From JAWSUT01 sp033549345 (lineage in GTDB: Bacteria > Bacillota > Dethiobacteria > Dethiobacterales > Dethiobacteraceae), in the NCBI GenBank assembly GCA_033549345.1, contig JAWSUT010000002.1, positions 1-64,000 of the forward strand: a stretch of 64,000 nucleotides of DNA, given 5' to 3'. Positions within the stretch are counted from its first letter, which is position 1. Each line of letters begins with the position of its first letter. The notes beneath the pieces were generated by a model, which did not search any database, was not told the DNA's origin, and was given only the letters and a program-made list of their open reading frames with translations. Of the stretch, positions 18,405-27,800 are shown in pieces. The position numbers and the translations under genes were made by a program.

Positions 18405-18433
18405 TTGATTTGCATGACTGCCTATGGTAAAAT
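18405..18433 (+). promoter_or_regulatory. Sigma-A promoter of the MqsR-like/PanA pair
   Basis: TTGATT (18405-18410), 17-nt spacer, TAAAAT (18428-18433), 30 nt before the toxin start. Confidence 0.65.
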
Positions 18434-18462
18434 TTACATAGTTATACGTTTGGGGTGATGAA

Positions 18463-18816
18463 ATGGCAGTCTGCCCTAAGGATGAAATTTACGAGTATCT
18501 TTGCAGCGTGCAAGCAAAGTTAATGCTAAACGTTGCTAATCTTATGATTATAGATAGAAAAGACAGAAAGAATCAGAACTGTATGGTTGAGTTAGGGCTC
18601 AGGCATATGGATGTTGCGGGTATCTTACAATCACTGACAGTCCGGAATTACTCTGAAACGGTAGAAGATGAGAAGTTTCCCGGCACTGTGCTTAGGGTAT
18701 TTGGCTATAGTTATGAAGGGCATGAATTGTACATAAAACTGGCACTTCGTAAAAAAGTGGTTTGTGTTTCAATACATGAAAAGGAATATGACATGATTTA
18801 CCCTTATGCGGATTAG
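18463..18816 (+). CDS. MqsR-like RelE-fold toxin
   Basis: 117 residues. The pattern VELGLRHMDVAGILQSLT, then a PGTVLRVFGYSYEGHELYIK strand and KKVVCVSIHEKE resembles the core of MqsR-type (RelE superfamily) mRNA interferases. The similarity is moderate and DUF4258 is an alternative. Support comes from the next gene, 44 nt downstream, which begins with an MqsA/YgiT-type zinc finger. The gene has its own sigma-A promoter and the site GGGGTGATGAA before ATG 18463. The toxin-first order is as in mqsRA. Confidence 0.65.
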   Translation: MAVCPKDEIYEYLCSVQAKLMLNVANLMIIDRKDRKNQNCMVELGLRHMDVAGILQSLTVRNYSETVEDEKFPGTVLRVFGYSYEGHELYIKLALRKKVVCVSIHEKEYDMIYPYAD

Positions 18817-18860
18817 GCGTGTACGGTTTCTGTCATTATATCTTGGGGAGGCAGTGATTT

Positions 18861-19877
18861 ATGGTGTGGGAGAATGGTCAGGTGAGTTATTGTTGCTATT
18901 GTGACGATGATTTTCCGGTTGAAATCAAAGAGGTCTCACAGGAGAATGTCATCAAAGGGCAAAAAGTTGAGGCCGTAGTTAGACATGCATATTGTACAAA
19001 TTGTACCCAAGAGGTCTATATTGCAGAAATCAATGACGAAAACCTGCGAATCATTGATGAAAAATACAGACTAGATCATAATATTGTTCTTGTATCTGAA
19101 ATTGAAGAGCTGCTTGAGAAGTACAATATCGGCGCAAAGCCGATGTCTTTGTTGCTTGGTTGGGGGGAGGCAACGCTTCCCAGGTATTTAAAGGGACAAA
19201 TTCCAAACAGGGAACATAGTGACAGACTAAAAAAAATAAGGAACCCGTATTGTCTATTGGAGATATTTCAACAAAACAAAGGAGTCTTAAGTGATGTGGC
19301 AGCCAGAAAAGTTGAAGGGGCTCTCTCTGTACTGCTTGAATTGGCGGCCGGTCAGGAAAACATAATCCCCGAGAGAGGGTTAGTGGAGTTTTTCCAGGAT
19401 CATCCCAATTCTTTTAATGGATACACGCAATTTAACCTTAAAAAAACGATTCATGCAATCCTATACTTCCTGTCAAACTATGGACCTTCCTATAAGACGA
19501 AGATGAATAAGCTGCTGTGGTATGCCGATATGCTTTCCTTTAAAAGGAATTCGCAGGCGATAACAGGTCTACGTTATGTTCGGCATCATTATGGCCCGGT
19601 CCCCAAGCGGTATGAATATCTATATGGCAGTCTCAGCGATGTATATATCACCTTAGACGAATCCAATTTTGGCACCCGGTTGCTGCCATTAAAAGAATAT
19701 AGCGGTGACGTTTTTTCGCCGGCTGAGCTTCAGGTTTTGCAAGATATCGGTGACCGCTTCCAGGATATGAATGCAGAAGGACTTTCTGAGTACTCGCACG
19801 GAGAGTATGCTTATCTAGAAACAAACAGGAAAGAATTGATTTCATTCGAATACGCAAATCGGCTGCGATTTAATTAA
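18861..19877 (+). CDS. MqsA-like zinc finger, HTH and PanA (DUF4065) antitoxin
   Basis: 338 residues. The N-terminus has two CxxC knuckles (CCYC and CTNC, YgiT/MqsA type). A HTH follows (SLLLGWGEATLPRYLKGQIP). The C-terminal 150 residues are a Panacea/SocA-like DUF4065 domain (KTKMNKLLWYADMLSFKR to HHYGPVPKRYEYLY). PanA domains are known as promiscuous antitoxin scaffolds that neutralise unrelated toxins. Here it follows an MqsR-like gene, so the two should form a toxin-antitoxin pair in which this protein also represses the promoter. Start: ATG 18861 after GGGGAGG. Confidence 0.85.
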   Translation: MVWENGQVSYCCYCDDDFPVEIKEVSQENVIKGQKVEAVVRHAYCTNCTQEVYIAEINDENLRIIDEKYRLDHNIVLVSEIEELLEKYNIGAKPMSLLLGWGEATLPRYLKGQIPNREHSDRLKKIRNPYCLLEIFQQNKGVLSDVAARKVEGALSVLLELAAGQENIIPERGLVEFFQDHPNSFNGYTQFNLKKTIHAILYFLSNYGPSYKTKMNKLLWYADMLSFKRNSQAITGLRYVRHHYGPVPKRYEYLYGSLSDVYITLDESNFGTRLLPLKEYSGDVFSPAELQVLQDIGDRFQDMNAEGLSEYSHGEYAYLETNRKELISFEYANRLRFN

Positions 19878-19954
19878 AGAAAATGCCTTGCTCCAATTGA
19901 ACCGGAGCGCGGCATTTTCACTGTTTAAGTCAGTCTTGTTGGAGGTGTTACCGG

Positions 19955-21118
19955 ATGAAAGAGTTGTTTGCTGCACGGGAGGCCTTTGAGGCGGGGAAGA
20001 AACAGAAGGCCAGAAAGCACTTACTGGCAGTGGAGCCGGAATTGGGGAAGATGCTGAAAGCGGCGGGAGGGAAACCTGAGGGGGAGGCCCTCTATCATCT
20101 GGGAATGTTTTTACATACCCTGGGTTCGTTGGGGGAGCATAAACGGGTGGTTGACGTTTGCCGGCGCTGGCAGGCGCTGTATGATGATTGGGAACTGCGC
20201 TATCAGGCAGGGGTCGCGGCTTTTAACCTCGGGCGTTTTATGCAGGCGGCTGCGTACTGGAGCGAAATTCAACATGTACCGCATGTGGCGAATATGCAGT
20301 TTGTGGCGCAGTTGGTGCAGCGGGGGATGATACCGCCGTTTCAGCTGGAATATGATTTGCCCGACCCTGAAGTTGTCCAGGTGAAACTAAACAGGGAAAC
20401 TGCGGGGATGACAAAAAAAGGCCTGCGCTCAGGCCTGGTCACCATGGTTCTTTTGGAGATGATGTTTGACGAAAAAGAAGAAAAAGCTGTGGCCGAGCTG
20501 AGTTTGCCCTTATTGTCATGTACAGGCAGCTGGGGCGCAGAGCTTGGCTTTGGCCTGATGAAATGTGATGCGGTTTCCCAGGCTGTACGGATGGGTGTGG
20601 GGCTGGCGATGATGAACGCGGGACATTTTACGCCGGAGGATGTTTTTACGGCAGAAGAACTGCAATCGGTAAGACCGGCTGAAGAGCATCGTCATGAGAC
20701 AGTTGTGGACGATAGGCAGCGGTTTTCTTATGATGCGGCAACCAATGCTGCTCTGCGGATGGTGAAAATACAGTTTGCGGAAAACGGGGTTGAAGTCGAT
20801 ACACGCTATATGGATTACTTTGGGGACGTCTGCCCGCGATGCGGCGGCAGAATCCGGGCAAACAGAGGTGTAATTGACGAGGCGGCCAGTGTTTCCAGCT
20901 ACATGTTCCTGGAGCAAAATAAGGCGGTGCTTTATTGTATCTGTAAGAAATGTGCCCGGCAGATATCCCGTTCTTTTCGGCCTGTGGATGATTCCGAAGT
21001 AACGGAAGCCAGAATAAGCGCCAAGCTTCCTGATCTAGCCCGGAGTAAGCCTTGCGGAAGAGCAGAAAAGGAAAAAGAATGGGAGATCCTGCGGCGGATA
21101 CACAATAGAAGTGACTAG
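19955..21118 (+). CDS. TPR-family protein with C-terminal zinc ribbon
   Basis: 387 residues, a paralogue of the proteins at 50717 and 52690. The shared core reads VVDVCRRWQALYDDWELRY, then AGVAAFNLGRFMQAAAYW and PPFQLEYDLPDPEVV, a helical TPR-like array. It differs at the end: instead of the winged-helix module it has CPRCGG...CICKKC, a CxxC/CxxC zinc ribbon, and a basic tail. Start ATG 19955 after GGAGGTG. No family name is known to me; function unknown. Confidence 0.75.
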   Translation: MKELFAAREAFEAGKKQKARKHLLAVEPELGKMLKAAGGKPEGEALYHLGMFLHTLGSLGEHKRVVDVCRRWQALYDDWELRYQAGVAAFNLGRFMQAAAYWSEIQHVPHVANMQFVAQLVQRGMIPPFQLEYDLPDPEVVQVKLNRETAGMTKKGLRSGLVTMVLLEMMFDEKEEKAVAELSLPLLSCTGSWGAELGFGLMKCDAVSQAVRMGVGLAMMNAGHFTPEDVFTAEELQSVRPAEEHRHETVVDDRQRFSYDAATNAALRMVKIQFAENGVEVDTRYMDYFGDVCPRCGGRIRANRGVIDEAASVSSYMFLEQNKAVLYCICKKCARQISRSFRPVDDSEVTEARISAKLPDLARSKPCGRAEKEKEWEILRRIHNRSD

Positions 21119-21149
21119 TTCATAACGGGACAAAATTTGGGCTCAGGGA

Positions 21150-21257
21150 CTATTTGTGTTATCGGCTAACGCTTTTTACAAAAATAGCTTATCGGTTACA
21201 AGGAAAACAACTCTACCCTGTCGAAATCATTACTATCGTTTTACAGGTGGTGAGAAA
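21150..21257 (+). repeat. Conserved leader of coiled-coil cassette, copy 1
   Basis: The bases just before the 21258 gene (CAAGGAAAACAACTCTACCC, CTGTCGAAATCATTACTATC, GGTGAGAAAATG) recur before the paralogue at 28546 with a few changes. So the duplication includes about 60 bp of upstream DNA, which may hold the promoter or leader. Confidence 0.7.
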
Positions 21258-21575
21258 ATGGAAGATGCCAAAGTGGCTGTGATTCTGGAAGATCTGAGAT
21301 CGCAGTTTAGTGTATTTGGTGAAGGCCTGCAGACGCTAAACGATAAAGTGGACCGGATCGATAAAAAAGTAGACGCACTTGAAACAAAAGTCGACTCACT
21401 TGAAATTAAAGTAAACGTACTCGATAACAAAGTAAGCATACTCGACAACAAGGTAGACGCACTTGATAACAGGCTGAAACGACATGAAACAAAAAATGAG
21501 GAAGAGAACCGTTTACTTATGCAGATGATCAGGGAATTAAGTGAAGAGCAGCAAAAACTAAAAAGGGCAAAGTAG
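21258..21575 (+). CDS. Heptad-repeat coiled-coil protein, copy 1
   Basis: 105 residues from ATG 21258 (GGTGGTGAG upstream). The N-terminal 30 residues are MEDAKVAVILEDLRSQFSVF, followed by six near-perfect 7-residue repeats of the type KVDALETK / KVDSLEIK / KVNVLDNK, then a charged helix ending LSEEQQKLKRAK. It is a pure coiled coil with no signal or membrane segment. The copy at 28546 is about 90% identical but one heptad shorter, so the repeat number has changed. It likely oligomerises; the partner is unknown. Confidence 0.82.
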   Translation: MEDAKVAVILEDLRSQFSVFGEGLQTLNDKVDRIDKKVDALETKVDSLEIKVNVLDNKVSILDNKVDALDNRLKRHETKNEEENRLLMQMIRELSEEQQKLKRAK

Positions 21576-21576
21576 G

Positions 21577-21603
21577 CCGTGCTGCCTGAGCACGGTCTCT
21601 TTC
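21577..21603 (+). terminator. Intrinsic terminator
   Basis: CCGTGC, 7-nt loop, GCACGG and TCTCTTT, immediately after the coiled-coil gene. Confidence 0.65.
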
Positions 21604-21620
21604 GTACTGCCAAAGGATTA

Positions 21621-21827
21621 ATGTGGTCATATGGTAGCAAAAAATCCCTTTTAAAGGGATATGATAATGGTGAACTTGCGGGGGATTCATGGCTAAAATG
21701 TCCTGTGCTAGAGTACTGGGAAGCGATTGATTATAAAAAAGTCCGTCAGGTGATCAGGGATATAATGGCATTCTTGGAAAAAGTGCAAACACAGCTAATA
21801 GATACTGAAAACCACGATATGAGGTGA
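21621..21827 (+). CDS. Small hypothetical protein
   Basis: 68 residues from ATG 21621 (AAAGGA 3 nt upstream, weak). The text (MWSYGSKKSLLKGYDNGELA, then LEYWEAIDYKKVRQVIRDIM) is plausible protein but matches nothing I know. It ends 3 nt before the SEC-C gene and could be a leader gene or a fragment. The frame extends upstream to 21579 through the terminator hairpin, which argues against the longer version. Confidence 0.4.
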   Translation: MWSYGSKKSLLKGYDNGELAGDSWLKCPVLEYWEAIDYKKVRQVIRDIMAFLEKVQTQLIDTENHDMR

Positions 21828-21830
21828 TTA

Positions 21831-22598
21831 ATGTTGAGTAAACTGCCGAAAGAATTACAGAAGCGGCTGGATGAGAAGATGCAGGCCGGTTATCGTTTGA
21901 TGTATGCTGATAACGACCCGGGTGCGGCAGATGAGTGGCTGGAAGTGTGGGAAATGATTAAATCAGCTATGGATGAGTATGGTATTAACAGTATTGAGGA
22001 TTTTGACCGGGAGTTCGAGGGAAAAGAGCCGGTTTACAACTGGTCCGGTGATTTTGAAATGACACTGGAGAATGCCGGGCGCGGAAATTCACTTTATCTG
22101 GAAAAAAGGATTGTGTTCTGTCGTGAATACATTGAGCGGTATCACGACCGGACTGATTACAATATCATGAATATGAAGAGAGCGGTTGCTGAATCCTATT
22201 TCAGGCTTGGGCAAAAAGCAGATGGCGAGCTGCTATTTCAAAAGATTACTGAGGAATATCCTTTTTGGAGCTGGGGCTGGATTGGTTGGGCGGATATGTA
22301 CTGGCTGTTCGGCCGGGAAGAAGATAAGAACAGTGATAAGGCAATTGCTCTTTTGCAGCGGGCACTGCAGGAAAAGGAACTGGATGAGCGCCATGAGGTG
22401 CAACAGCGTTTAAAAGACTTGTATCTTGATTTGGGTATGAAAAAGGAAGCAGATGCCATTAAAGTTAAACGGCAAAAGCAAAAACCGATACAGCAGGCGA
22501 GAGTTAAACAAACGCCGGTACAAGTGACAAAAGTCGGCCGGAATGAACCATGCCCCTGCGGCAGCGGAAAAAAGTATAAGAAATGTTGTGCTGGATAA
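21831..22598 (+). CDS. SEC-C motif protein with helical repeats
   Basis: 255 residues from ATG 21831 (TGAGGTG upstream). A helical N-terminal region with TPR-like pairs (ESYFRLGQKADGELLFQKIT, AIALLQRALQEKELDERHEV) is followed by a basic linker and the SEC-C zinc motif VGRNEPCPCGSGKKYKKCC at the extreme end. It is the second of three proteins in this window with this tail. Function unknown; a scaffold or ribosome/SecA-like contact is possible by analogy only. Confidence 0.85.
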   Translation: MLSKLPKELQKRLDEKMQAGYRLMYADNDPGAADEWLEVWEMIKSAMDEYGINSIEDFDREFEGKEPVYNWSGDFEMTLENAGRGNSLYLEKRIVFCREYIERYHDRTDYNIMNMKRAVAESYFRLGQKADGELLFQKITEEYPFWSWGWIGWADMYWLFGREEDKNSDKAIALLQRALQEKELDERHEVQQRLKDLYLDLGMKKEADAIKVKRQKQKPIQQARVKQTPVQVTKVGRNEPCPCGSGKKYKKCCAG

Positions 22599-22641
22599 AC
22601 AAGATATAAGTGACTAAAGGCAGAGTTTAACAGCCGTATAA

Positions 22642-22674
22642 TCCCGCCGGTTTGTAAAACGGCGGGACTTTTTA
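22642..22674 (+). terminator. Intrinsic terminator
   Basis: TCCCGCCG, 10-nt loop, CGGCGGGA and CTTTTT, 45 nt after the SEC-C gene. Confidence 0.8.
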
Positions 22675-22786
22675 ATGGGGCTAAAGGGTTTGAATTTAGC
22701 AACGGCGAAGTAGTGGCAAAATAGCGTTGGATGAGTGCTGTGTATAAATTGGAATAGAAATCAGATGTGTAACGGAGGCAGATTGT

Positions 22787-23881
22787 ATGCAAATATGTCT
22801 GACAAAAAAGCTGCAGAGTCAACTGGGCGTTGCTGTTGAGAGTGGATCCGAAGAAAATGACGTTTTTTGCTGGAGCGCAAACTTGATAACCGTTAACAGA
22901 AGGAAGACCGTTGTTGTGGTAAATGACAGCAGCCGGTTCGGTTTTGTGTTGCATGGGTTAAAGGCAAAGGACTTTAAGAATTTTCATGAGCTGGTACTTG
23001 AGGGGATAAAAACGTGTCTGCGGGAGGAAAAGATTAAGGAAGAGATCATTGAAAAATATATTCAGTCTGCCGGTGAGCCGGTATATACAAAGACCCGCGG
23101 CCGCAGTTATGTTGCACGGCTTAATAAGGCCTGTGAGCTAGCAGGGTACTTCGATGATGTGTTTAATCCGGAAGTTCTTTATCAGAAGCGTGTCTCGGAT
23201 AAGATGAATAATGACTATATTACTGTGCGCGAAAAGAAAGGTTATGAACATCCGCATATCCTGCTGCTGATGGATTTTGAGAAATTTGCAGGTGGCCCTG
23301 TGATCAGTTGTGAGGCGGTGGATTTGCTGATAAAGCTTAATTTGGACAGCAATACGGCCTGGCGGAGAATTGTTACACCTGTAGATATCACGTTTAATCA
23401 ACTGCATGAAATACTGCAGGTTACTTTTGACTGGAAAAGTTCCCACTTGTATAATTTCAGAATTTCGGATGAGTCGGGGCAATGTGTTCTCGAGGTCGTC
23501 AGCGAGTATGAGGATATGGATGAATCATTCGCAGATTGTGAGTTGCTTTTAGACTATGATGTGAGCTTACGAGACTATATCGGGGAGCAGCACAAAATAG
23601 TTTATCTGTATGACTATGGTGACAGCTGGGAGCATGAAGTAAAAAAACAGAGAGTTATTTCCGGCCATGATAAAAATTATCCTGTCTGCATTATGGGTGA
23701 GGGCAATACCCCTCCTGAAGATGTGGGTGGTGTACATGGTTATGAGGACTTTTTGCAGATTATGGCTGACCCGGAGCATGAAGAGTATGAAAGCACTCTT
23801 ATATGGGCCAGAAGTCAGTGGCACAGGGATTTTGATATCAAAACTGTAAACAGAAGACTAAGAAATGTCCTCCGGCGATAA
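22787..23881 (+). CDS. DUF6933 and PRiA4b-ORF3 (PF07929) protein
   Basis: 364 residues. The N-terminal 160 or so (MQICLTKKLQSQLGVAVESG to FHELVLEGIKTCL) look like the DUF6933 domain. The C-terminal 200 are a plasmid pRiA4b ORF-3 domain, recognised from ITFNQLHEILQVTFDW, LYNFRI, YLYDYGDSWEHEV and TPPEDVGGVHGYEDFLQI. The domain was once annotated as an IS1096 TnpR relative, but no recombinase residues are evident and its function is unknown. The same C-terminal domain is fused to the TPR protein at 52690. Confidence 0.87.
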   Translation: MQICLTKKLQSQLGVAVESGSEENDVFCWSANLITVNRRKTVVVVNDSSRFGFVLHGLKAKDFKNFHELVLEGIKTCLREEKIKEEIIEKYIQSAGEPVYTKTRGRSYVARLNKACELAGYFDDVFNPEVLYQKRVSDKMNNDYITVREKKGYEHPHILLLMDFEKFAGGPVISCEAVDLLIKLNLDSNTAWRRIVTPVDITFNQLHEILQVTFDWKSSHLYNFRISDESGQCVLEVVSEYEDMDESFADCELLLDYDVSLRDYIGEQHKIVYLYDYGDSWEHEVKKQRVISGHDKNYPVCIMGEGNTPPEDVGGVHGYEDFLQIMADPEHEEYESTLIWARSQWHRDFDIKTVNRRLRNVLRR

Positions 23882-23979
23882 CTTTATGAGAGGGATCATA
23901 ACTCAAAAAAAATATATGCGCCTCGCGGCAGGCTATTTACTTCGCCCTGCCTTGAGTTCGAGAAGGATCGGGGAGATAG

Positions 23980-24342
23980 ATGGGAAAGGAACAACTTTAC
24001 AAGCGAGTGCACTGCTGTGCAGAGGAATTGCTTGCTGAGAAGGGCTATATCATTCCGGTAGAATTATTGGTGCGGATGGACAGGCTGAAGGCAAAACGAG
24101 TGGAAGACTGGCGCTTTCGGAGAATACCTTACCTGGAGCGGGTTACCGGAGGAAGCTTGGGAAAAATGAACACAATTTTGCAGGCGTTGCGGGAGTTTGC
24201 CCGGGCAAGTGGGTTGAAGCCCTCCCGTACGGTTTATATGTCGTGGGGGAAGGGGCCAAAAGTGCGGCTGCGGTTTTCCAAGTCCGGCACTGCCTATATG
24301 GAAGAGCTGTATTCAACACATTTTATACAACCAAAAGACTGA
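23980..24342 (+). CDS. Conserved hypothetical protein
   Basis: 120 residues from ATG 23980 (GGGGAGATAG upstream). It is basic, with the conserved-looking block VEDWRFRRIPYLERV and a C-terminus SWGKGPKVRLRFSKSGTAYM. I have seen the same pattern in other Bacillota hypotheticals. It lies 23 nt upstream of the SWIM-SNF2 gene and may be co-transcribed with it, although no functional link is established. Confidence 0.72.
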   Translation: MGKEQLYKRVHCCAEELLAEKGYIIPVELLVRMDRLKAKRVEDWRFRRIPYLERVTGGSLGKMNTILQALREFARASGLKPSRTVYMSWGKGPKVRLRFSKSGTAYMEELYSTHFIQPKD

Positions 24343-24365
24343 AAGCGCGAGGTAGAAACAAAAAA

Positions 24366-24806
24366 ATGGCAAGAAACATATATGGAAAGACATGGTGGGG
24401 GAAAGCCTGGATTCGGGCGCTGGAGTATATTGATTACAGCAGCCGTCTGCCGAGGGGCAGACGTTATGCCAATGCGGGAGCGGTAACATCGATTGAGGTA
24501 AAAAACGGTACGATTACGGCCAGGGTGCAGGGGAGACGTAAATCCCCGTATAAGATAACCATCAGTCTGACACGGTTTCATGTGGGTGAGACGGAAGCCC
24601 TCAAGCAGCCGATTGGCCAAAAGCCGGCACTGGCCGCTGAGCTTTCTCTTGGTCGCCTGCCGGAATCGCTGCCGGATAATATGACTGGAGCTTGGCCTGG
24701 AATTATTTCCGGATTCCTGGCACGAGATTGCGTCGGATTGTTCCTGCCCGGATTGGGCCAATCCCTGCAAACACCTGGCGGCAGTGTATCTGGTTTTGGC
24801 CAATGA
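24366..24806 (+). pseudogene. SWIM domain N-terminal fragment of the SNF2 helicase
   Basis: From ATG 24366 the frame encodes a SWIM-protein N-terminus: NIYGKTWWGKAWIRALEYID, then LPRGRRYANAGAVTSIEVKN and ALAAELSLGRLPESLPDN. After about 24684 the frame carries nonsense text to its stop at 24806. The next frame takes over with ELGLELFPDSWHEIA and DCSCPDWANPCKH, the intact SWIM zinc ligands, and continues into the helicase. So one gene has been split by a +1 frame change. No slippery heptamer is seen, so a mutation or sequencing error is more likely than programmed frameshifting. Confidence 0.8.
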
Positions 24807-27800
24807 AATCGACCAGGATCCGTTTATTCTTTTTGAGCTGCGGGGTATCCGCCGGGAAGAACTGATTGGTGCGGCAGGTTTTCAGCGGAATGTTGCGGCA
24901 AAGGATGGGTTTGTCCCGGTAAAAGAAGTGGTTGCGGACCCTATGCAGGAGCGGGAGTTTACTGCGGGAGGTTTGCCGGAACGGGCGTCCGAGTTGAGGG
25001 CTATTTCCTCTCTCTTGGCGGATGCGCCGCTTTTTTACCGGCATGACAACTTTAAAAAAATACTGGTTAACGCCTACGAAGCGCTAGCGTCTGCAGAAAT
25101 GGAGCAGCGGGAGGTTTACTTTCCGAAGCTAAAGAATGCCGGCGTCAGGCTGATCTACGGGAGCGGCGGCTCTCATCTGTTTCATGCGGAAGCGTTTTAT
25201 CTTGGGGAAGATGCGTTTGGTTATGATATTGCAGACAAAACAGCGGCGTATGCGGTACCGGTAGCTGAAGACGGCGGTTTAACCCTGCGCCGGGTAAAAG
25301 GTGAGGTCACAACGGCGCGCTATCTTTTGGGGCAGCTGCTGAAGACAAACCTGATTACCGAGGGGACGCCGGAAATGCGCTTTCTCAGTGCGGCCGCTTC
25401 TGCCGCCCTGCTTTTGGCGCGATTATCGCTGTTTATTCCCGAGGTGGTGCCGGAAGGCAGAGGGAAGTTTGCTGTTCGTTACCGTCCGTTGGCAAACGAT
25501 ACACAGGTCAGGGAGGTGATGGATACCCTGACGGCGATGTATCCGGAGGGACTGATTTACCGGAAAAAAGATAAGGCTGTCCTTACCGGCCGTGACGGTG
25601 TGGAGGAAGTTCTTTCCCTTTATCTCTCCTTTATGGTCCGGGAATACGCCGGGTGTCCCTGGGATGAGCCGTTGTGCCGGGCCTTTTTTATCATGGACAC
25701 GTACGAGGCGTCTTCGTTTAGCATGAAGCAGACGATTAAAGCAGCGGCAGACTGGCTTGCGCCGCTGACCATGTCTGTGGGCCGTTATTCCCCGGTACTC
25801 CGGGTGGAGCTGCCGCAGGGCAGGCAGCGGAAGTTCCGCCTCTGGCTTGATGTGGAAGACAGAGAGGATCCGCTGCATCCGCCTGTTGCCCTGGGGGATG
25901 TTTTTGCCGGAAAAAAAGTGTTTGGTTGTCCCTGCGGTGAGATATTAGATGGTGTGGGCCGGACGATAGCGGTTGCCGGGGAGTATTGCAGTGAATTAAA
26001 GGAGCTGCTGGATCACAAAGGCGAGCCTTTGGCCATGTCGGCTGAAGAATTACCGGTTTTCCTCAGCCGGGCAAAAGGTACCCTGTCCATGCTGGGAATT
26101 CGTATCATCCTGCCTAAGGAACTGCACTCCATGGTATCGGCACGACTGGTACTTGCCGCCAAAAGCCGCAGGAAAAATATGAACTATCTTTCACTGGCGG
26201 AGATGATGGATTTTTCCCTGGAAGTGTCTTTGGGGGATGAGCGGGTCAGTAAAGAAGAATTTATGGCGCTGACGGCAAATGCCCGCGGGATTGTCCGTTT
26301 CCGTGATCAATACCTTTTACTGGACCCGGATGAAGTAAATCGCCTCCTGGGCCGGTTAAATAAACCGCTGCCGGCAATGGATTCCGCGAAACTGCTGCGC
26401 GCCGGCCTGACCGGGGAGACGGAGGATGCCGTCTTTGCTGCAGATGAAACACTGCAAAATCTACTGGACGACCTTCATCGTGTAGAAGATGTTTCTTTGC
26501 CGCGCAGCCTGCAGGCCACGCTTCGCCCTTACCAGGAGAGGGGATTTCGCTGGCTCTATACCAACCGCAAGCGGGGTCTGGGTTCCTGCCTGGCAGATGA
26601 TATGGGGTTGGGTAAAACACTGCAGGTCATTGCTTTACTGCTCAAACTAAAAGAGGAAGGCAGCCTGGAAAATCCTGCGCTGGTCATTTGCCCCACGACG
26701 CTGCTTGGTAACTGGGAGAAGGAATGTGCCCGCTTTGCCCCGCAGCTGAGGGCAACTGTACGTCACGGTTCTCAGCGGGAATGGTCCGTCGGGGGTGTTG
26801 ACGTGGTAATCACCTCCTACGGTGTGGCCAGAAACGATAAAGAAATGATGGCCAAAGTTCCCTGGTCGCTTTTGGTTATCGATGAGGCGCAGAACATCAA
26901 GAATGCCGATACCGCCCAGGCCAAAGCCATTAAAGAACTAAACGCGCAAGGCTATATTGCCATGAGCGGTACGCCCGTGGAAAACAGGCTTGATGAATTG
27001 TGGAGTATATTTCACTTTATCCTACCCGGATATCTCGGCTCCCGTGATGCTTTCTCCCGCCGTTTTGCCGTACCGATTGAGAAATACAGGGACAGTAAAC
27101 AGGCAGATACCCTGCGCAAGGCAACAGCGCCCTTCATTTTGCGCAGAATGAAATCGGATAAAAAAATTATTGCGGATCTGCCGGATAAAATAATTAAAAA
27201 CCAGTTTTGCCGGCTGACGGCGGAACAGGCCGTACTATACCAGCAGGTCCTGCAGAGGGAACTGTCTGTCATTGAAAACAGTGAAGGGATGGAAAGAAGA
27301 GGATTGATTCTGCGTCTTTTGACGTCGCTTAAACAAATCTGCAACCATCCTGTTCATTATGCCAAAAAGGGGACGCCCCGGCCGATGCACTCCGGGAAAG
27401 CCCAACTGGTATTTGAACGAATTGCCCAAATCGTTGAACATGGAGAAAAAGCCCTGATTTTTACTCAATACAGGGAGATGGGTGAAATCCTGACTGAGAT
27501 GCTTGCGTCCCTGCATAATCTGGATATCCCCTTTTTCCATGGCGGCCTGACACGTAAAAAAAGGGAACATCTGGTGGAAACATTTCAGAACAACCCGGAC
27601 TGCCCGCTCATGATTGTCTCGCTGAAAGCGGGCGGAACAGGTCTTAACCTTACCGCCGCGACCCATGTGGTTCACTACGACCTGTGGTGGAACCCGGCTG
27701 TAGAAGACCAGGCGACCGACAGAGCCTACCGAATCGGCCAGAGAAGTAATGTTACGGTGCACAGATTTGTCACCCTCGGTACGTTGGAGGAAAAGATAGA

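Noticed and set aside
22787..23881. IS1096 TnpR resolvase
   Set aside because: PRiA4b-ORF3 domains were named this way, but no serine recombinase catalytic residues or inverted repeats are present.
24660..24700. Programmed ribosomal frameshift joining SWIM and SNF2
   Set aside because: No slippery heptamer, no Shine-Dalgarno-like stimulator and no stable hairpin is present at the junction; a mutation or sequencing error is simpler.
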